From assembly GCF_001428025.1 (NCBI RefSeq), contig NZ_LMSC01000007.1, positions 976,714-1,037,730 of the forward strand: a stretch of 61,017 nt of DNA. Reading direction: 5' to 3'. Below, piece after piece: positions 7,473-17,479 of this stretch. The stretch comes from Phycicoccus sp. Soil748. Its GTDB lineage: Bacteria; Actinomycetota; Actinomycetes; Actinomycetales; Dermatophilaceae. The first letter of the stretch is position 1. Each line of letters begins with the position of its first letter. The translations under genes and the position numbers were made by a program. Below the pieces are notes generated by a model. That model saw only the letters and a program-made list of their open reading frames with translations. It did no database searches and was not told where the DNA came from.

Positions 7473-8915
7473 TCAAGGATGGGTTCGGGCAAGGCCAGAC
7501 CCGAGGGCGGCGGTCGACAGTGCGACTACCGCAGCCGCGGTGAAGGCGGCGGAGAAGCCTGCGGCGCCGAGGTGGCCGGAGGCGGGGGTGGCGGTGGAGA
7601 CACCGATGGCGGTGAAGGTGGCGGTGCCGAGCGCGGCGCCGACTTGGGTGGCTGAGCCTGCGAGACCGGCTGCGAGGCCGGCGTGCGTGGCGGGGGCCGC
7701 GGAGGCGATGACCATGGTGGTGGGCGTGAAACTGAGGGCGACACCGATCGCGACTAGCAGGAGCCCGGGGAGGACGGCCACGGCATACCCGTTCCCTGCC
7801 GGCGCGTGGGCGAGCCACAGGTGGCCGGCTGCGAGAACCATGAGGCCGGCCACGAGGGTGCGCTGCGGGCCGAGGGCGCGAAGGATGCGCGGAAGCAGGG
7901 CGAGGGAAAACGCGAAGCCGGTCAGCGACGTGGGAAGCATCGCCAAGCCAGCCTCCCGTGGGGCCATGCCGAGGGCCTGCTGGAGGTAGAGGGCTACGAG
8001 GACGAAGGTGGAGGCTCGGGCTGCGCCGCCGAGGACAGCAAGGGCCACGCCGGTGCTCAGGGTTCTGGACGCGAAGAGCTCGAGGGGTACGAGCGGGTCG
8101 GGGGTGCGGCGTTCGACGGCCATGAAGATGGCGAGCAGGGCGGCGGAGGCGGCGAGGCTTGCCAGGACAGTCGGAGAGGTGAGGCCGCGTTCGGCGATGC
8201 CGAGTGCGCCGTGGACCAGGGCGATGACGGCTCCGGTGATGGCGGCGGCTCCGTGCCAGTCGAACCGGCGGCGGGTGCCGTGTGCTCCTTCGGGGAGGAC
8301 GTACGGGGCGAGGGTGACGGCGGCGACGGACACGGGCACGGTCACGAAGAAGACCGAGGACCAGCCGAAGGTGCCGACGAGTAGTCCGCCGGCCATGACG
8401 CCGGTGGCTCCGCCGAGTGCTGAGGCGGCGCCCCAGATGCTCATGGCGCGCGCTCGCGCGGTGCCGGGGTAGGTGAGCAGGAGCAGGGACATGGCGGCTG
8501 GGCTGAGTGCTGCGGCGCCGGCGCCTTGGATGATGCGACCGCCCATGAGGAGACCTGCGTTGGGGGCGAACGCGGCCAGGAGGCTGCCGACGGTGAAGAG
8601 CGCCGAGCCAGCGACGAACATGCGGCGCCGCCCGAACAGGTCAGCGGCACGCCCGGACAGGAGCAGCAGGCCGCCGAACGCGAGCACGTACGCGTTGACG
8701 ACCCAGGTGATGGCGGTGGGGCCCAGCCCCAGGGCGCCCTGGATGGAGGGCAGGGCCACGTTGACGATGGAGGTGTCGAGCATGACGACGAACTGCGCGG
8801 ACACCAGCAGCCCGAGGGCGACCCAGCGGCGTTGACCGGCACGCCGGTCTGCGGCGTTGATGGTCGTGCTGATGGGGTCTGCCGGGCGGGTGCTGGTCTC
8901 GAGGGTGGCGGACAC
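7473..8915 (-). CDS. MFS transporter, DHA2 (EmrB/QacA-like) family
   Basis: 480 aa with about 14 hydrophobic segments, the size of DHA2 proton-driven drug exporters. Motifs: ALGLLVSAQFVVMLDTSIVNVALPSI in TM1, WVVNAYVLAFGGLLLLSGRAADLFGRR (motif A with D/R), and GASGALGG-type motif C in the form WGAASALGGATGVMAGG. Upstream, 63 bp from the start, is a copy of the island operator, and TGGCTCCTT complements a good AAGGAGCCA binding site. It is the first of three MFS pumps in the island; the substrate is unknown. Confidence 0.9.
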   Translation of the reverse strand: MSATLETSTRPADPISTTINAADRRAGQRRWVALGLLVSAQFVVMLDTSIVNVALPSIQGALGLGPTAITWVVNAYVLAFGGLLLLSGRAADLFGRRRMFVAGSALFTVGSLLAAFAPNAGLLMGGRIIQGAGAAALSPAAMSLLLLTYPGTARARAMSIWGAASALGGATGVMAGGLLVGTFGWSSVFFVTVPVSVAAVTLAPYVLPEGAHGTRRRFDWHGAAAITGAVIALVHGALGIAERGLTSPTVLASLAASAALLAIFMAVERRTPDPLVPLELFASRTLSTGVALAVLGGAARASTFVLVALYLQQALGMAPREAGLAMLPTSLTGFAFSLALLPRILRALGPQRTLVAGLMVLAAGHLWLAHAPAGNGYAVAVLPGLLLVAIGVALSFTPTTMVIASAAPATHAGLAAGLAGSATQVGAALGTATFTAIGVSTATPASGHLGAAGFSAAFTAAAVVALSTAALGSGLARTHP

Positions 8916-8978
8916 TTCTGGCTCCTTGGGTGTGGCACGGGTTGTGGTGCATGTCCAAGGTGCCGCTGGGGCAGGGGT

Positions 8979-9004
8979 GTTCGCGCCGGTGAAATGGCCG
9001 GGTT
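8979..9004 (-). promoter_or_regulatory. Island operator upstream of the MFS gene at 7473-8915
   Basis: On the minus strand the core is CCCGGCCATTTCACCGGCG followed by CGAAC. It fits CCCGG-N8-CCGG-SGYGARC and lies 63 bp before the ATG. Confidence 0.75.
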
Positions 9005-9112
9005 ACGGGGCCCGGGCACGAAGCGCTCCTCCTGCCGCGTGAGCTGTCCTTGATGCGGACTGGCTCGCCTGAGCTGGCAGTGCGGACTGCTGACGTGGCG
9101 CGCGCCCGGTGA

Positions 9113-9805
9113 CTAGGGGGCCAGCATCCAGTCGATGGCTTGCTCGACGTGGATTGCGGTCGTGTCGTACAGCGGCACGGAGGCGTCGCCCGCTTCGACG
9201 AGCAGACCGATTTCGGTACAGCCGAGAATGATGCCTTCGGCGCCGCGCTGGGCCAGGTGGTCCATCACTTCGCGGTACCTGTCGCGTGAGGAGTCGAGGA
9301 CGACGTCTTGGCACAGTTCGTCGTAGATGATCCGGTGGACGTCGGCGCGTTCGGCGTCGTCGGGGGTGATGACGTCGAGACCTTGGTCGCGGAGGCGTCC
9401 GATGTAGAAGTCCTGCTCCATCGTGAACGCGGTCGCCAGGAGCGCGACCGTATGAAGCCCGTCGGCGCGAATGCGCGCCGCTGTGGCGTCGGCGATGTGT
9501 AGGAGGGGGATGTTCGTGGCTGCCTGAAGCTGGTCGGCGACCTTGTGCATGGTGTTGGTTGCGAGGATGAGTCCTTGCGCGCCGGCGCGTTCAAGTTCTT
9601 GGGCGGCGTCGACGAGCACTGTCGTGGTGCCGTCCCAGTTGCCGTCGTGCTGCATCGCGGCGACCGGTGCGAAGTCGACACTGTGGACCAGGAGGCGGGC
9701 TGAGTGCAGGCCGCCGAGCCGTACGGCGACGCCGTGGTTGAGCAGTCGGTAGTACTCGGCTGTGCTGGTCCAGCTCATTCCGCCCAGCACTCCCAGAAGT
9801 TTCAT
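9113..9805 (-). CDS. Aspartate/glutamate racemase family protein
   Basis: 230 aa from the ATG at 9803-9805 (MKLLGVLGGMSWTSTAEYY); the upstream extension has no family similarity, and GAGAGGAA precedes this ATG. Asp/Glu racemase signature: GVLGGMSW at the N terminus, the first catalytic-cysteine region reads ILATNTMHK (Thr in place of the Cys usually seen in CNTAH), and the second reads IILGCTEIGLLV with Cys. Replacement of the first cysteine is seen in RacX/YgeA-like members too, but makes full racemase activity doubtful. Downstream of the Cu-ATPase gene on the same strand. Confidence 0.8.
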   Translation of the reverse strand: MKLLGVLGGMSWTSTAEYYRLLNHGVAVRLGGLHSARLLVHSVDFAPVAAMQHDGNWDGTTTVLVDAAQELERAGAQGLILATNTMHKVADQLQAATNIPLLHIADATAARIRADGLHTVALLATAFTMEQDFYIGRLRDQGLDVITPDDAERADVHRIIYDELCQDVVLDSSRDRYREVMDHLAQRGAEGIILGCTEIGLLVEAGDASVPLYDTTAIHVEQAIDWMLAP

Positions 9806-9882
9806 GGCGTCATGTTCCTCTCGATGGTCGGGACCGGACAACGTCATCCGGTGGTTCGGTGTCTTCAGGTGCGTCTTGTCTG

Positions 9883-12800
9883 TCATTGGGCTCGGATGGT
9901 GAACGGGACGGTGATGACGTGCCCGTTCGCGACGCGGAACTGCGCCCAGGTCTGGTAGGTCCCGGCGGTGGGGAACTCGGCGTGGACGTCGAGCTCGGGG
10001 CCGAAGGTCTGCCCTGGCAGGGCGAAGACTGGGCGGCCGCGGGAGTCGGTGACCTCGGCGTGCTCGTGGGCGAATGTCTGCCCGTCTGCGCGCATGATGA
10101 CGATGTGGCCGGCGGCTGCGAGGTAGGGCTGGAGCTGGTTGATGGGTTCGCCCGTGGCGGCGTCGGTGAACGTGTAGTGAAGGTCGCTGCGTTGGCCGGG
10201 CCGGGGCTTACCTGCGAGGTCGACGCGGATGCCGTCGACGACGGCGGTACGCGACCCTTCGGACAGGGTGTCCGGGTTGGGGGCGATCCCTGCGACGGTG
10301 ATGACCTGGCGCTGGTGGATGTCGGCCATCTGGCCCTGCCGCCGGAACTCGGTGTTGATGATGAAGCGTCCTGGCGTGGGGAAGGTGACCTGGACGGCGA
10401 GCTGGCCCGGTCGTCCGGTCGGCTGAAGGTGGATGTGAGTGAAGGTGCCAAGGTCCGTCCGGGTGGCGATGAGGTGCATCCACGCCTGGTGGCTGCGGAT
10501 CAGGTCCTGCACCGGCTGGTCGGTGTGCGCGTCGAGCACGGTGACCGTTAGCTGGGTGGGGACTCCTGGCCGGGTGTTGGCGGGGAGGTCGACGCGCACA
10601 GCGACTCCGGCGTCAGCGGCGTCGACCGGGGGCACTTCGGCGGTCATCATGACGCTCATCGCGGGGCGCATTGGCATGCCGGTGCTTTGGGTCCAAGCCA
10701 GCTGGCCGTTCATCCCGTGTGCGGCGACGTCCATCCGGCTGAGGGCGGTCAAGCCTGCGCCGAGCGTGAGGGCGACGACGGCGACGCCAGCCAGGTAGGC
10801 GTACTGGCTGACACGGGCCCGCAGCGGCGGTCGCAGGATCTCGGCGACGGTGTCGGGGCGGGCGAAGCGGCGCAGCCGCAGCGCGTTGGTCAGGACGCTG
10901 ACGGAGCTCATCGCCATGGCGGCGCTGGCAAGCACGGGGTCCAGGCGCAGGTCGTGCCACCAGGACACGGCACCAGCGGCGACGGGGATGAGGAGCAGGT
11001 TGTAGCCGAACGCCCACCCAAGGCCCTGCTTCATGGTGGTGACGGTGCGCCGGGACAGGGCGATGGCGGAGACGATGCCGCGCAGGTCGCCGCCGACGAG
11101 GGTGATGTCGGAGGCTGCGATGGCAACGTCGGCGCCGGTGCCGATGGCGATGCCTACGTCGGCTGCGGACAGAGCCGCGGCGTCGTTGATCCCGTCGCCG
11201 GCCATGGCAACGACGTGACCTTGCTGCTGGAGCTCGCGGACCTTGGCGGCCTTGTCGGCCGGCAGGACTTCGGCGAGGACGTGCTCGATGCCGACCTGGC
11301 CGGCGATGGCGTTGGCGGTGGCGGCGTTGTCGCCGGTGAGCATCCACACCTGGGTGCCGAGGGCGCGCAGCTGGGCGATCGCCTGCGCGGATTCGGGCTT
11401 GACGGTGTCGGCCACGGTGAGCACACCGGCCGGCTTGGCGTCGATGGCGACGAACATCGGGGTGCGGCCGCGGGCGGCCTCATCGGTGGCGGCTCGGGTT
11501 AGGACGGTCACGTCGATGCCATGGGCATCCATCAGGGCTTGGTTGCCGACCAGCACGTGGTGACCACCGACCTTCCCGTCGATGCCGTGGCCGGGTACGG
11601 CGTCGAACGACTGCAGTGCCGGCAGCGTGAGCGCTCGGGTGGTGGCGGCGTCGACGATGGCTTCGCCGACGGGGTGCTCGCTGCCGGTCTCGGCGGCGGC
11701 GACCAGGGCCAGGACGGTGTTCTCGTCCCAGTCGCCGATGCTGGTGACGGAGGTAAGGACGGGCTTGCCGCGGGTAATGGTGCCGGTCTTGTCCAGGACG
11801 ACGGCGGTGACCCGGCGGGCGGTCTCGAGGGCGTCGCCGTTGCCGACGAGGATGCCGAGCTCGGCGGCGCGTCCGGTGCCGACCATGACTGCGGTCGGCG
11901 TTGCGAGCCCGAGGGCGCACGGGCAGGCGATGATGAGCACGGCGATAGTGCTTGTGATGGCGGTCGTCATCCCGCCGGGGCCGAACAGGGCCCATCCGGT
12001 GAACGTGGCTGCGGCGAGCAGAAGGACGATGGGCACGAACCAGGCGGAGACGCGGTCGGCAAGCTGCTGCATGGGGACCTTGGAACCTTGGGCGTCCTCG
12101 ACGAGTCGCACGATCTGGGCCAGGGCGGTGTCCTGCCCGACTGCGGTGACCTGCAGGACCATGGTGCCGGTGCGGTTGAGGGTGGCGCCGATGACCTGGT
12201 CGCCGACGGACTTGTCCACTGGCAGGCTTTCGCCAGTGAGCATGCTTTCGTCGACGGCGGATGCGCCGTCGGTGACGGTGCCGTCCACGGGCACCTTCTC
12301 ACCGGGTCGCACTCGCACGAGGTCGCCGACGACGACCTGCTCGACGGGAATGTCGACCTCGGTGCCGTCGCGCAGGACGCGGGCGGTCTTGGGGGCCAGG
12401 CCGACCAGGGCGGTGATCGCGGCGGCGGTGCGCTTCTTCGCCCGCCCCTCCATCCACCGGCCGGCCAGGACGAGGGCCAGGATGACCAGCGATGTCTCGA
12501 AGTACACGTGCAATGGCAAGCCCCACCGTTCGGCGGCGGCGGGCCACAGGGTGACGAACGCGCTGTACACGTAGGCGACACCGGTGCCCAGGGCGACGAG
12601 AGTGTTCATGTTCGTGGAGCGGTGCTTGGCGGCGGCCCACGCGGCGGCGTAGATCTCACGACCGGCCCAGAACTGGACGACGGTGGCCACAACGAGGATG
12701 GCTGGCATCAGCCAGTCCATGACGTCGAGATACAGCGGCACGTACATGAGCACCATCAGTCCCAGGCCGGTGGCGAGGGTGACCTGCCACTTGCGTTTGA

Positions 12801-13137
12801 GCGCGCTCAGGTGCGCGTCCCGGTCGTCGCGCTCCGGCTGCGTGGCGGCCGGCTTGTTCGCGTCGTCGTTCGCGTCGTGGTGGACGGTGGCGGTGTAGCC
12901 AGCCTTGGCGACCACTGCGGTCAGGTCCTCCAGTGCGATGTGCGCGGAGTTGAAGCGGACGGTGGCGACCTCCGTGGCGAGGTTGACCTGCGCGTGCACA
13001 CCTTCGAGCCGGTTCAGGGCCTTCTCCACCCGCCCGACGCAGGAGGCGCACGTCATGCCACCGATGTCCAGAGTGCAGCTGTCCAGCTGTTCGGTTCCGG
13101 TGGTGGCCTGTGCACTCGTGATGGCACTGGTGGTCAT
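9883..13137 (-). CDS. copA: Copper-type P1B ATPase with C-terminal extracytoplasmic extension (copy 1)
   Basis: 1084 aa from the ATG at 13135-13137, which has AGGAG 9 nt upstream (an earlier in-frame ATG at 13176 has no binding site). Order: HMA domain with GMTCASC at residues 27-33; membrane core; TGES; CPC in [13 protein letters not shown] (about 404); phosphorylation motif DKTGT (about 447); [16 protein letters not shown] (about 647); YN in GYNLLLIP and [10 protein letters not shown], the Cu(I)-binding residues of CopA. Unlike normal CopA (about 750-800 aa), a ninth hydrophobic segment ([20 protein letters not shown], about 776-796) and about 285 more residues follow, with [23 protein letters not shown] and FAHEHAE. 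A ninth segment would put this tail outside the cell. A near twin is at 36808-40083. Confidence 0.93.
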   Translation of the reverse strand: MTTSAITSAQATTGTEQLDSCTLDIGGMTCASCVGRVEKALNRLEGVHAQVNLATEVATVRFNSAHIALEDLTAVVAKAGYTATVHHDANDDANKPAATQPERDDRDAHLSALKRKWQVTLATGLGLMVLMYVPLYLDVMDWLMPAILVVATVVQFWAGREIYAAAWAAAKHRSTNMNTLVALGTGVAYVYSAFVTLWPAAAERWGLPLHVYFETSLVILALVLAGRWMEGRAKKRTAAAITALVGLAPKTARVLRDGTEVDIPVEQVVVGDLVRVRPGEKVPVDGTVTDGASAVDESMLTGESLPVDKSVGDQVIGATLNRTGTMVLQVTAVGQDTALAQIVRLVEDAQGSKVPMQQLADRVSAWFVPIVLLLAAATFTGWALFGPGGMTTAITSTIAVLIIACPCALGLATPTAVMVGTGRAAELGILVGNGDALETARRVTAVVLDKTGTITRGKPVLTSVTSIGDWDENTVLALVAAAETGSEHPVGEAIVDAATTRALTLPALQSFDAVPGHGIDGKVGGHHVLVGNQALMDAHGIDVTVLTRAATDEAARGRTPMFVAIDAKPAGVLTVADTVKPESAQAIAQLRALGTQVWMLTGDNAATANAIAGQVGIEHVLAEVLPADKAAKVRELQQQGHVVAMAGDGINDAAALSAADVGIAIGTGADVAIAASDITLVGGDLRGIVSAIALSRRTVTTMKQGLGWAFGYNLLLIPVAAGAVSWWHDLRLDPVLASAAMAMSSVSVLTNALRLRRFARPDTVAEILRPPLRARVSQYAYLAGVAVVALTLGAGLTALSRMDVAAHGMNGQLAWTQSTGMPMRPAMSVMMTAEVPPVDAADAGVAVRVDLPANTRPGVPTQLTVTVLDAHTDQPVQDLIRSHQAWMHLIATRTDLGTFTHIHLQPTGRPGQLAVQVTFPTPGRFIINTEFRRQGQMADIHQRQVITVAGIAPNPDTLSEGSRTAVVDGIRVDLAGKPRPGQRSDLHYTFTDAATGEPINQLQPYLAAAGHIVIMRADGQTFAHEHAEVTDSRGRPVFALPGQTFGPELDVHAEFPTAGTYQTWAQFRVANGHVITVPFTIRAQ

Positions 13138-13196
13138 GGTGGGCTCCTGGGTCGGGCGGTACGACATGTGCTTCATGGTGGTTGAGGGGTGGCGGC

Positions 13197-13221
13197 GTCG
13201 AACCGGCGAAATGGCCGGGTT
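13197..13221 (-). promoter_or_regulatory. Island operator upstream of Cu-ATPase copy 1
   Basis: Minus strand core CCCGGCCATTTCGCCGGTT followed by CGAC; 59 bp before the chosen ATG. It lies between the ATPase and the GNAT gene, so the ATPase has its own promoter. Confidence 0.72.
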
Positions 13222-13236
13222 TCGGTGCGCGAGAGG

Positions 13237-13734
13237 TCAGGTCTGTGTAGCGAGGTCGGCGTAGGCGGACGGGGACCAGCCAGCGAGGACTTTGGGCCGC
13301 AGGGTTGCGCCGAGGCGGGCGTAAAACCGCTGGGCGTCAACGTTGTCGGGCTCCATGCCCCAGCGGATGATGAGCTGTTCCGGCGCTGCGAGGGCGGCGA
13401 GGGCGCCCATGAGCTGGCGGCCGGTGCCGCCGTCGCGGTGGCCGGGGCGGACGTACAGGTCGTCGAGGTTGATGACGTCGCCGCCGGTCCACAGGTGCAG
13501 CTGGCGGATGGCGGAGACGTAACCGATGGGTGCCTTGTCTCGTTCGGCGATGAGCACGATGACGTCGGGACGCGCGAGCAGGGTGCGCCACTGGTCCACG
13601 TCGACGTGGACGTGGGCGACCTGGTCCTCGTGGGCCGCGATTTCGCCGACCATGGTGGCGACCTCGGTGGCGTCGGCCTCGTTGGCTCGCCGCACTCGCA
13701 GTGCGGGACCCGTGGTGTAGCTCGTGGTGGTCAT
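13237..13734 (-). CDS. GNAT family N-acetyltransferase
   Basis: 165 aa. Acetyl-CoA binding block: INLDDLYVRPGHRDGGTGRQLMGAL (about residues 88-112, the R/Q-x-x-G-x-G/A turn being HRDGGTGR), preceded by IGYVSAIRQLHLW and followed by GMEPDNVDAQRFYARLG near the C terminus. The start has AAGGAGCACCCAG upstream. It is downstream of the ABC transporter genes on the same strand but separated from them by a hairpin at 13773-13810. The substrate is unknown; acetylation of an antibiotic or other small amine is one possibility. Confidence 0.88.
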   Translation of the reverse strand: MTTTSYTTGPALRVRRANEADATEVATMVGEIAAHEDQVAHVHVDVDQWRTLLARPDVIVLIAERDKAPIGYVSAIRQLHLWTGGDVINLDDLYVRPGHRDGGTGRQLMGALAALAAPEQLIIRWGMEPDNVDAQRFYARLGATLRPKVLAGWSPSAYADLATQT

Positions 13735-13772
13735 CTGGGTGCTCCTTTGTCGTGGTGCGGTTGGTGGGATGG

Positions 13773-13810
13773 CCGTGGCGCCGGCCCGCAGGGGTGGGCC
13801 GACGCCACGG
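13773..13810 (-). terminator. Hairpin after the ABC permease gene
   Basis: CCGTGGCG and GGCCC (13773-13787) pair with GGGCC and CGCCACGG (13796-13810), with small internal bulges. It sits just past the permease stop codon on the minus strand. Confidence 0.55.
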
Positions 13811-13812
13811 GG

Positions 13813-16350
13813 CTACTGGGTGGCGATGGCGGTGAGGACGTCGAGCTTGGCGGCGCGACGGGCCGGCACCAGTCCGGCCGCCAGGCCGGCCAGGACCGCG
13901 GTGGCGACCACCGCGATCAGCTGCACAGCCGGGACTCGGATCACGACGGGGTTGTCAGCGGCCAGTCCGGCCAGGGTTCCTGCGGCCAGAACGAGCCCGA
14001 GGGCGACTCCGGCGACGGCGGCGATGGCGGCGACCAGGACGGCTTCGGCACCTACCATGCGCCGCAGTTGCGCCCGGGTCATGCCGACCGCCCTCAGGAG
14101 CCCGATTTCGCGGGTCCGTTCGACGATGGACAACGCCAGCGTGTTCGTGATTCCGAGCAGGGCGATGAGGACGGCGAACCCGAGCAGCACGGTGATGAGG
14201 CTGATGACCTGCTCGGTGGCGGCGGCGCGCCCAGCGGCCGCTTCGCCCTGGTCGCGGATGGCCGCGTTGGGGAAGTCCGCGACCGCGGCCCGCAGCGCGA
14301 CGCGCGCCTGCTTGCCGTCTACGCCGTCCTTGAGGGCGACGTAGACGGTCGCGTCGACGTTCTCGCTGTAGTGGGTGGCGTACGTGCCCAGCGACAGGAC
14401 GTAGTTCGTCGACATTGCCTGCGCTGACCGGTCGTCCATGACACCGACGACCCGAAGCTGCTGCTGCCCGTCGCGGGGGAAAGTCATGGCGAGGGTGTCC
14501 CCTACGGCCAGCCCGCGCTCCTTGGCGACACTGTCGGCGATGACGACGCCGCCGTCCTGGAGCGCGGTGAGCGTTCCGTCGGTCATCGTCACCTTGGCGA
14601 CCTTGGGCAGGGTGTTCGGGTCGACTGCGGTCAGGGCGCTGGTGGTTCCTTGGTCGAGCCAGTGCCCGTACCGGGTGGTGGACGTGTCTGCGACCTGCGG
14701 AAGGTTCGCGACCCGCTGCCCCACCTCGGGGGACAGCCCACCGAGCATCTCCTCGCGACTGCTCTGCACCATCAGGTCGGCGGTGATGGCTTCACCGCCG
14801 GCGGCGGCGATGGCTTTGACGGAGGAGCCAATCACTGCGACGAAGGTGATGAGGGCGAGAGCCAAGGCCAGGGCCATGGCGGTGGACGCCGTCCGGCGCG
14901 GGTTGCGCACTGTCGCCTCGCGGGCCAGCTGCCCAGGCACACCTAGGCGGTTCAGTGGACGGCCCACGGACCTGGCCAGTCTCGGCGCGAGGACGGGCCC
15001 GAGCACGACCACCGCACCAAGGAGCAGGGCTGCCGCGGCACCGACCCCAGGCATGCTGCCAGTCGTTGCGGCGACCACCATGAGAGCGACTGCGATGGCG
15101 AACAGGACCAGACCGGTGATCAGGCGACCGCGCTTGGTGGTCGCGGGGGCAGGGTCCGAGGCGCGCATCGCCTGCACTGGGGCGACGCGGGCGGCGCGTC
15201 GGGCCGGGCCGACCGCTGCGAGCACGGTCAGGAGAGTTCCGGCGATGAGGCCGACGAGCAGGGTGCGGCCGGTGACGGTCAGGGCGCCGCCGGGGAGGGC
15301 GAGGCCGGCCGACTTGGCCAGGCCGCGAAGGCCGTATGCGGCGCCGACGCCGACAGCGGTGCCGCCCGCCGCGCCGGTCAGACCGACGAGAAGAGCTTCA
15401 CCGAGCACGGAGGTGAGCACCTGGCGACCGGTGGCCCCAGCGGCACGCAGCAGGGCGAGCTCGCGGGAGCGTTGGGTCAGGACGATGCCGAACGTGTTCG
15501 CGATGAGGAACGCTCCGACGACGAGGCCGGCACCGGCAAGGGCGAGCAGCACGATGCGCAGGTAGCTGATGGACTGCTTCGCGGCGTCGGCGCTGGCCGC
15601 TGCGGCGTCTTGGCCGCTGGTGACGGCGTACGTGATGCCGAGGGTGGCGGCCAGTCGGGTGCGAAGGTCGGGGACGTTCACATCGTCGGCGGCGATGGCT
15701 TCGATGGACGTGAGGCCGGTGCCGAGCCCGAGCAGTAACTGGGCGGTGTGCAGGTCGGTCAGCAGGACGTTGCTGTTTGGGAGCCCGTCGGCGTCACCGA
15801 TTTGGGTGAGCCCGACGACGCGCAGGGTGCGACTGGCGGTGGCGGACACGGTGATGCGGTCGCCGAGCGTGACGTGCTCGGCCTTCGCGGTGGCGACGTC
15901 GAGGACGACCTCGTCGGCGCCGGTGGGGGCATGCCCAGCGCGCAACGTGTAGGCGGTGAACGGTGAGCCGGCCCAGGTGCCGAGCAAGGTTGGGCCCTTC
16001 GGCGTCACTGTCTTGCCACGTACCTGGAGCTGGGCGGAACCGCCGGCGACGGCGCGCACCTTCGCGACACCGGCGGTGCCAGCGATGCGGTCGGTGAGGG
16101 TGGCGGGCAGCGGGTCGCGCTGCACCTCCACGCCCATGGCGGAGTCGAACCCGGCGGAGCTGCGGATGGTGAGGTCGACGCCGGCGGCGGCGGTGCGGAA
16201 CTGGTCGTCCAGGACTCGGCTGCTGGTGTCGGTCAGGACGAGGCCGCCGACGACGAAGGCGACACCGAGGGCGACGGCGACCCAGGTCAGGGCGAGGCGG
16301 GACCGGTGCGCGATGGCGTTGGACAAGGTCAGTCGCCACATGGTGGTCAC
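13813..16350 (-). CDS. ABC transporter permease, FtsX/MacB-like
   Basis: 845 aa, GTG start overlapping the stop of the ATPase gene (GTGA), so the two are translationally coupled. N-terminal membrane anchor (LTWVAVALGVAFVVGGLVLTDTSS), large extracytoplasmic domain, then two FtsX modules: LALAGAGLVVGAFLIANTFGIVLTQRSRELALLRAAGATGRQVL near 270-310 and LITVLLGFAVLIALLGITNTLALSIVERTREIGLLRAVGMTRAQL near 715-760. This duplicated layout is typical of actinobacterial lipoprotein or antimicrobial-peptide exporters. An ATG at 16341 is an alternative start. Cargo unknown. Confidence 0.9.
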   Translation of the reverse strand: MTTMWRLTLSNAIAHRSRLALTWVAVALGVAFVVGGLVLTDTSSRVLDDQFRTAAAGVDLTIRSSAGFDSAMGVEVQRDPLPATLTDRIAGTAGVAKVRAVAGGSAQLQVRGKTVTPKGPTLLGTWAGSPFTAYTLRAGHAPTGADEVVLDVATAKAEHVTLGDRITVSATASRTLRVVGLTQIGDADGLPNSNVLLTDLHTAQLLLGLGTGLTSIEAIAADDVNVPDLRTRLAATLGITYAVTSGQDAAAASADAAKQSISYLRIVLLALAGAGLVVGAFLIANTFGIVLTQRSRELALLRAAGATGRQVLTSVLGEALLVGLTGAAGGTAVGVGAAYGLRGLAKSAGLALPGGALTVTGRTLLVGLIAGTLLTVLAAVGPARRAARVAPVQAMRASDPAPATTKRGRLITGLVLFAIAVALMVVAATTGSMPGVGAAAALLLGAVVVLGPVLAPRLARSVGRPLNRLGVPGQLAREATVRNPRRTASTAMALALALALITFVAVIGSSVKAIAAAGGEAITADLMVQSSREEMLGGLSPEVGQRVANLPQVADTSTTRYGHWLDQGTTSALTAVDPNTLPKVAKVTMTDGTLTALQDGGVVIADSVAKERGLAVGDTLAMTFPRDGQQQLRVVGVMDDRSAQAMSTNYVLSLGTYATHYSENVDATVYVALKDGVDGKQARVALRAAVADFPNAAIRDQGEAAAGRAAATEQVISLITVLLGFAVLIALLGITNTLALSIVERTREIGLLRAVGMTRAQLRRMVGAEAVLVAAIAAVAGVALGLVLAAGTLAGLAADNPVVIRVPAVQLIAVVATAVLAGLAAGLVPARRAAKLDVLTAIATQ

Positions 16351-17132
16351 TTCCCGTCCGGGGTGTCGAGGTGGGCCGTGCGGGCCAGCACCGTCTCGGG
16401 GGTGGGGTTTGCGAGCTCGTCGACGACGCGGCCGTCGGCGAGGAAGACGACCTGGTCGGCGTACGACGCGGCGACGGGGTCGTGGGTGACCATGACGATG
16501 GTCTGCCCGTAGCTGCGGGTGGCGTCGCGCAGGAACCTCAGGAGGGCTGCGCCGGAGCGGGAGTCGAGGTTGCCGGTGGGTTCGTCGGCGAACACGATGT
16601 CGGGGCGGGCGATGAGGGCGCGGCCGACGGCGACCCGCTGCTGCTGTCCGCCGGACAGCTGGGCGGGGCGGTGGTTCAGGCGGGCGCCGAGGCCGAGCAT
16701 GGCGACCAGTTCGGCCTGCCAGGCAGGGTCGGGCTTCTTGCCGGCCAACGTCAAGGGCAGGGCGATGTTCTCGGCCGCGGTCAGCGCGGGGACGAGGTTG
16801 AACGACTGGAACACGAAGCCGAGCCGGTCTCGGCGCAGCAGGGTGCGGTCCCGCTCGGACAGTGCGCTCAGGTCGGTTCCGCCGAGCAGGACCTGGCCCG
16901 AGTCGATGCGGTCGAGTCCGGCGAGGGCGTGCACGAGGGTGGACTTGCCGGAACCGGATGGGCCCATGACGGCGGTGAACCGGCCGGCGGGGATGGCGAC
17001 GTTGGCGCCGTCGAGGGCGCGGACGGTGGCCTCGTCGCGGCCGTACGTCTTGACGACGTCGATGGCGCGGGCCGCGATGGTCGGGAAGGGGGCGGATGCG
17101 TGTTTGAAGCTGGTGGCGTGCAGAGTGGTCAT
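16347..17132 (-). CDS. ABC transporter ATP-binding protein (MacB/LolD type)
   Basis: 261 aa. Walker A GPSGSGKST at residues 57-65, Q-loop in LGFVFQSFNLVPALTAAENI, signature LSGGQQQRVAVGRAL, Walker B DIVFADEPTGNLD, and H-loop MVTHDPVAAS. The class is the one paired with FtsX-like permeases, and the permease follows with a 4-bp overlap. The start has GAAGGAACGAC upstream. No island operator is seen in the 36 bp between it and the next small gene upstream. Confidence 0.92.
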   Translation of the reverse strand: MTTLHATSFKHASAPFPTIAARAIDVVKTYGRDEATVRALDGANVAIPAGRFTAVMGPSGSGKSTLVHALAGLDRIDSGQVLLGGTDLSALSERDRTLLRRDRLGFVFQSFNLVPALTAAENIALPLTLAGKKPDPAWQAELVAMLGLGARLNHRPAQLSGGQQQRVAVGRALIARPDIVFADEPTGNLDSRSGAALLRFLRDATRSYGQTIVMVTHDPVAASYADQVVFLADGRVVDELANPTPETVLARTAHLDTPDGK

Positions 17133-17167
17133 GTCGTTCCTTCGGGTGTTTGTGGCCGTCGCAGACG

Positions 17168-17341
17168 TCAGCGCACGGACAGGAAGATGGGAGGGGTGGG
17201 GTGGAGGGACTCGACCGTGGCGCGGGCGCTGCGGCGGTCTGCCCGGTGGCGCGACAGCTCGTCCTTGGCGTGGTGGGCAGTGACCGCCGCCTTCAGGTGG
17301 CGTGCACGGGTGCGGGTCCTGTAGGTGCGCAGCGTGTTCAT
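17168..17341 (-). CDS. Small basic protein, 57 aa
   Basis: Short frame starting at the ATG 17339-17341 with GAAAGGACGCACCAACC upstream, a good binding site. The product is strongly basic (RTYRTRTRARHLKAAV, then SRHRADRRSAR) and ends in a hydrophobic tail PPIFLSVR. It lies directly upstream of the ABC ATPase gene on the same strand and is 36 bp from it, so it may be the first gene of that operon. No family recognised; the length and composition mean a chance frame cannot be ruled out. Confidence 0.45.
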   Translation of the reverse strand: MNTLRTYRTRTRARHLKAAVTAHHAKDELSRHRADRRSARATVESLHPTPPIFLSVR

Positions 17342-17426
17342 GGTTGGTGCGTCCTTTCGTGCTGCATGGGTCGGTTTGGGTCGTTGTCGGGCCGTGCTGT
17401 GTTGCTGGGGGCGTTGCGGGGTCGCG

Positions 17427-17457
17427 GCGGCGGGGGCTGGGGGGCTCGTCCCGCCGC
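17427..17457 (-). terminator. Hairpin downstream of the HMA gene at 17480-17713
   Basis: GCGGCGGG (17427-17434) pairs with CCCGCCGC (17450-17457), directly after the stop codon of the minus-strand chaperone gene. Confidence 0.45.
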
Positions 17458-17479
17458 TGCGGCCCGGTTAGGGGGTCGG

